From positions 45,702-109,701 of the forward strand of contig CAZLRU010000001.1 of the NCBI GenBank assembly GCA_964562155.1: 64,000 bases of DNA, in the 5' to 3' direction. Source of the stretch: JAGOUY01 sp964562155 (lineage in GTDB: Bacteria; Patescibacteriota; Patescibacteriia; 2-12-FULL-60-25). The notes below the pieces were generated by a model. That model was not told the DNA's origin, ran no database searches, and saw nothing but the letters and a program-made list of their open reading frames with translations. Shown piece after piece: positions 63,852 to 64,000 of the stretch; position 1 is the stretch's first letter, and each line of letters opens with the position of its first letter. Made by a program: the position numbers and the translations under genes.

Positions 63852-64000
63852 TTAGTGAATTAATCGCATCGCGTCCATGAGCTGTTTTTGCCACTCGCGT
63901 AAGCTCGTGCTGAACACGACACGGTACTCAAACTCTTTGTTGTGCTTGCGGAAGTCCTCGAAACCGACCTCCTTGGCAAAAACCGTGTTGAACAGGCTTT
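63852..64000 (-). CDS. Unknown protein, C-terminal 48 residues
   Basis: The frame enters from the right edge and ends at TAA (63852-63854). The visible part includes NTVFAKEVGFEDFRKHNKEF and SLREWQKQLMDAMRLIH. The continuous frame, Lys/Glu/Phe-rich composition and closeness (12 nt to the upstream ATG of the next frame) support a real gene. No family can be named. Confidence 0.6.
   Translation of the reverse strand, partial: SLFNTVFAKEVGFEDFRKHNKEFEYRVVFSTSLREWQKQLMDAMRLIH

Noticed and set aside
1..64000. CRISPR arrays, insertion sequences, rRNA operon
   Set aside because: Scanned for regular direct repeats with unique spacers, transposase motifs and rRNA signatures; none seen.

Overview
The window looks like chromosomal DNA from a small-genome, uncultured bacterium, most likely a Candidate Phyla Radiation (Patescibacteria) lineage of the Parcubacteria type. 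The evidence is short operons, an envelope locus with a DUF4012 giant protein, many short membrane proteins of unknown function, an anaerobic class III ribonucleotide reductase and almost no biosynthetic pathways. TGA is used as a stop (for example at the end of smpB and of the ECF sigma gene), so the code is standard and the Gracilibacteria/Absconditabacteria recoding is excluded. The phylum call is inference; there is no rRNA here.

Layout. 1-893: partial dCTP deaminase and a small transcription unit. 894-4819: rplA (L1), then a tight plus-strand cassette of ATP-grasp ligase, queuosine-precursor-type transporter, RibD C-terminal reductase and CofE-like F420 ligase. 4874-8805: tRNA-Leu, a structured RNA candidate before mscL, tRNA-Phe, an ECF sigma/membrane/secreted protein operon, a CYTH protein and tRNA-Gly. 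8852-23903: RlmI-type methyltransferase, Ig-like secreted protein, tRNA-Pro, an aspartoacylase-like enzyme, and envelope genes (GT4, DUF4012, CARDB-like, sugar nucleotidyltransferase, GT2, YihY). 24424-32325: a short T-box-like leader plus thrS, a 1232-residue coiled-coil protein, then smpB-ssrA-infC-rpmI-rplT on the minus strand. 32384-37202: AI-2E-type permease, membrane proteins, a catalytically dead HtrA-like protein, a Wzz-like protein and a slipin. 37199-45278: RecQ, stress membrane protein, methyltransferase plus desaturase, a XerC/D-like recombinase lacking two catalytic residues, and a 2H phosphoesterase. 45325-49925: a complete CsoR-controlled copper operon. 50030-53770: two NrdR boxes, a zinc-ribbon gene, nrdD, nrdG and a DoxX-like protein. 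53788-64000: an accessory region with an EGF/Ig-like surface protein, small enzymes, a large two-domain kinase-like protein with a small partner, and a dispersed hairpin-associated repeat.

Working together: copper sensing (CsoR), buffering (DUF305, cupredoxin-like), and export (CopA, HMA-permease fusion) form one unit. Anaerobic dNTP synthesis is under NrdR. Trans-translation (SmpB, tmRNA) is physically fused with the IF3-L35-L20 operon. The 12.9-23.6 kb block builds and exports surface polysaccharide and large surface proteins.

Two genome-wide signals stand out. Start codons are usually preceded by a pyrimidine tract ending in CTATG instead of a Shine-Dalgarno sequence. Several promoters also place the transcription start at the ATG (leaderless mRNAs). 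The strongest candidates for undescribed biology are the ~245-nt structured RNA before mscL, the smpB/ssrA overlap, the two-domain kinase-like protein and the repeat family at 57-63 kb.
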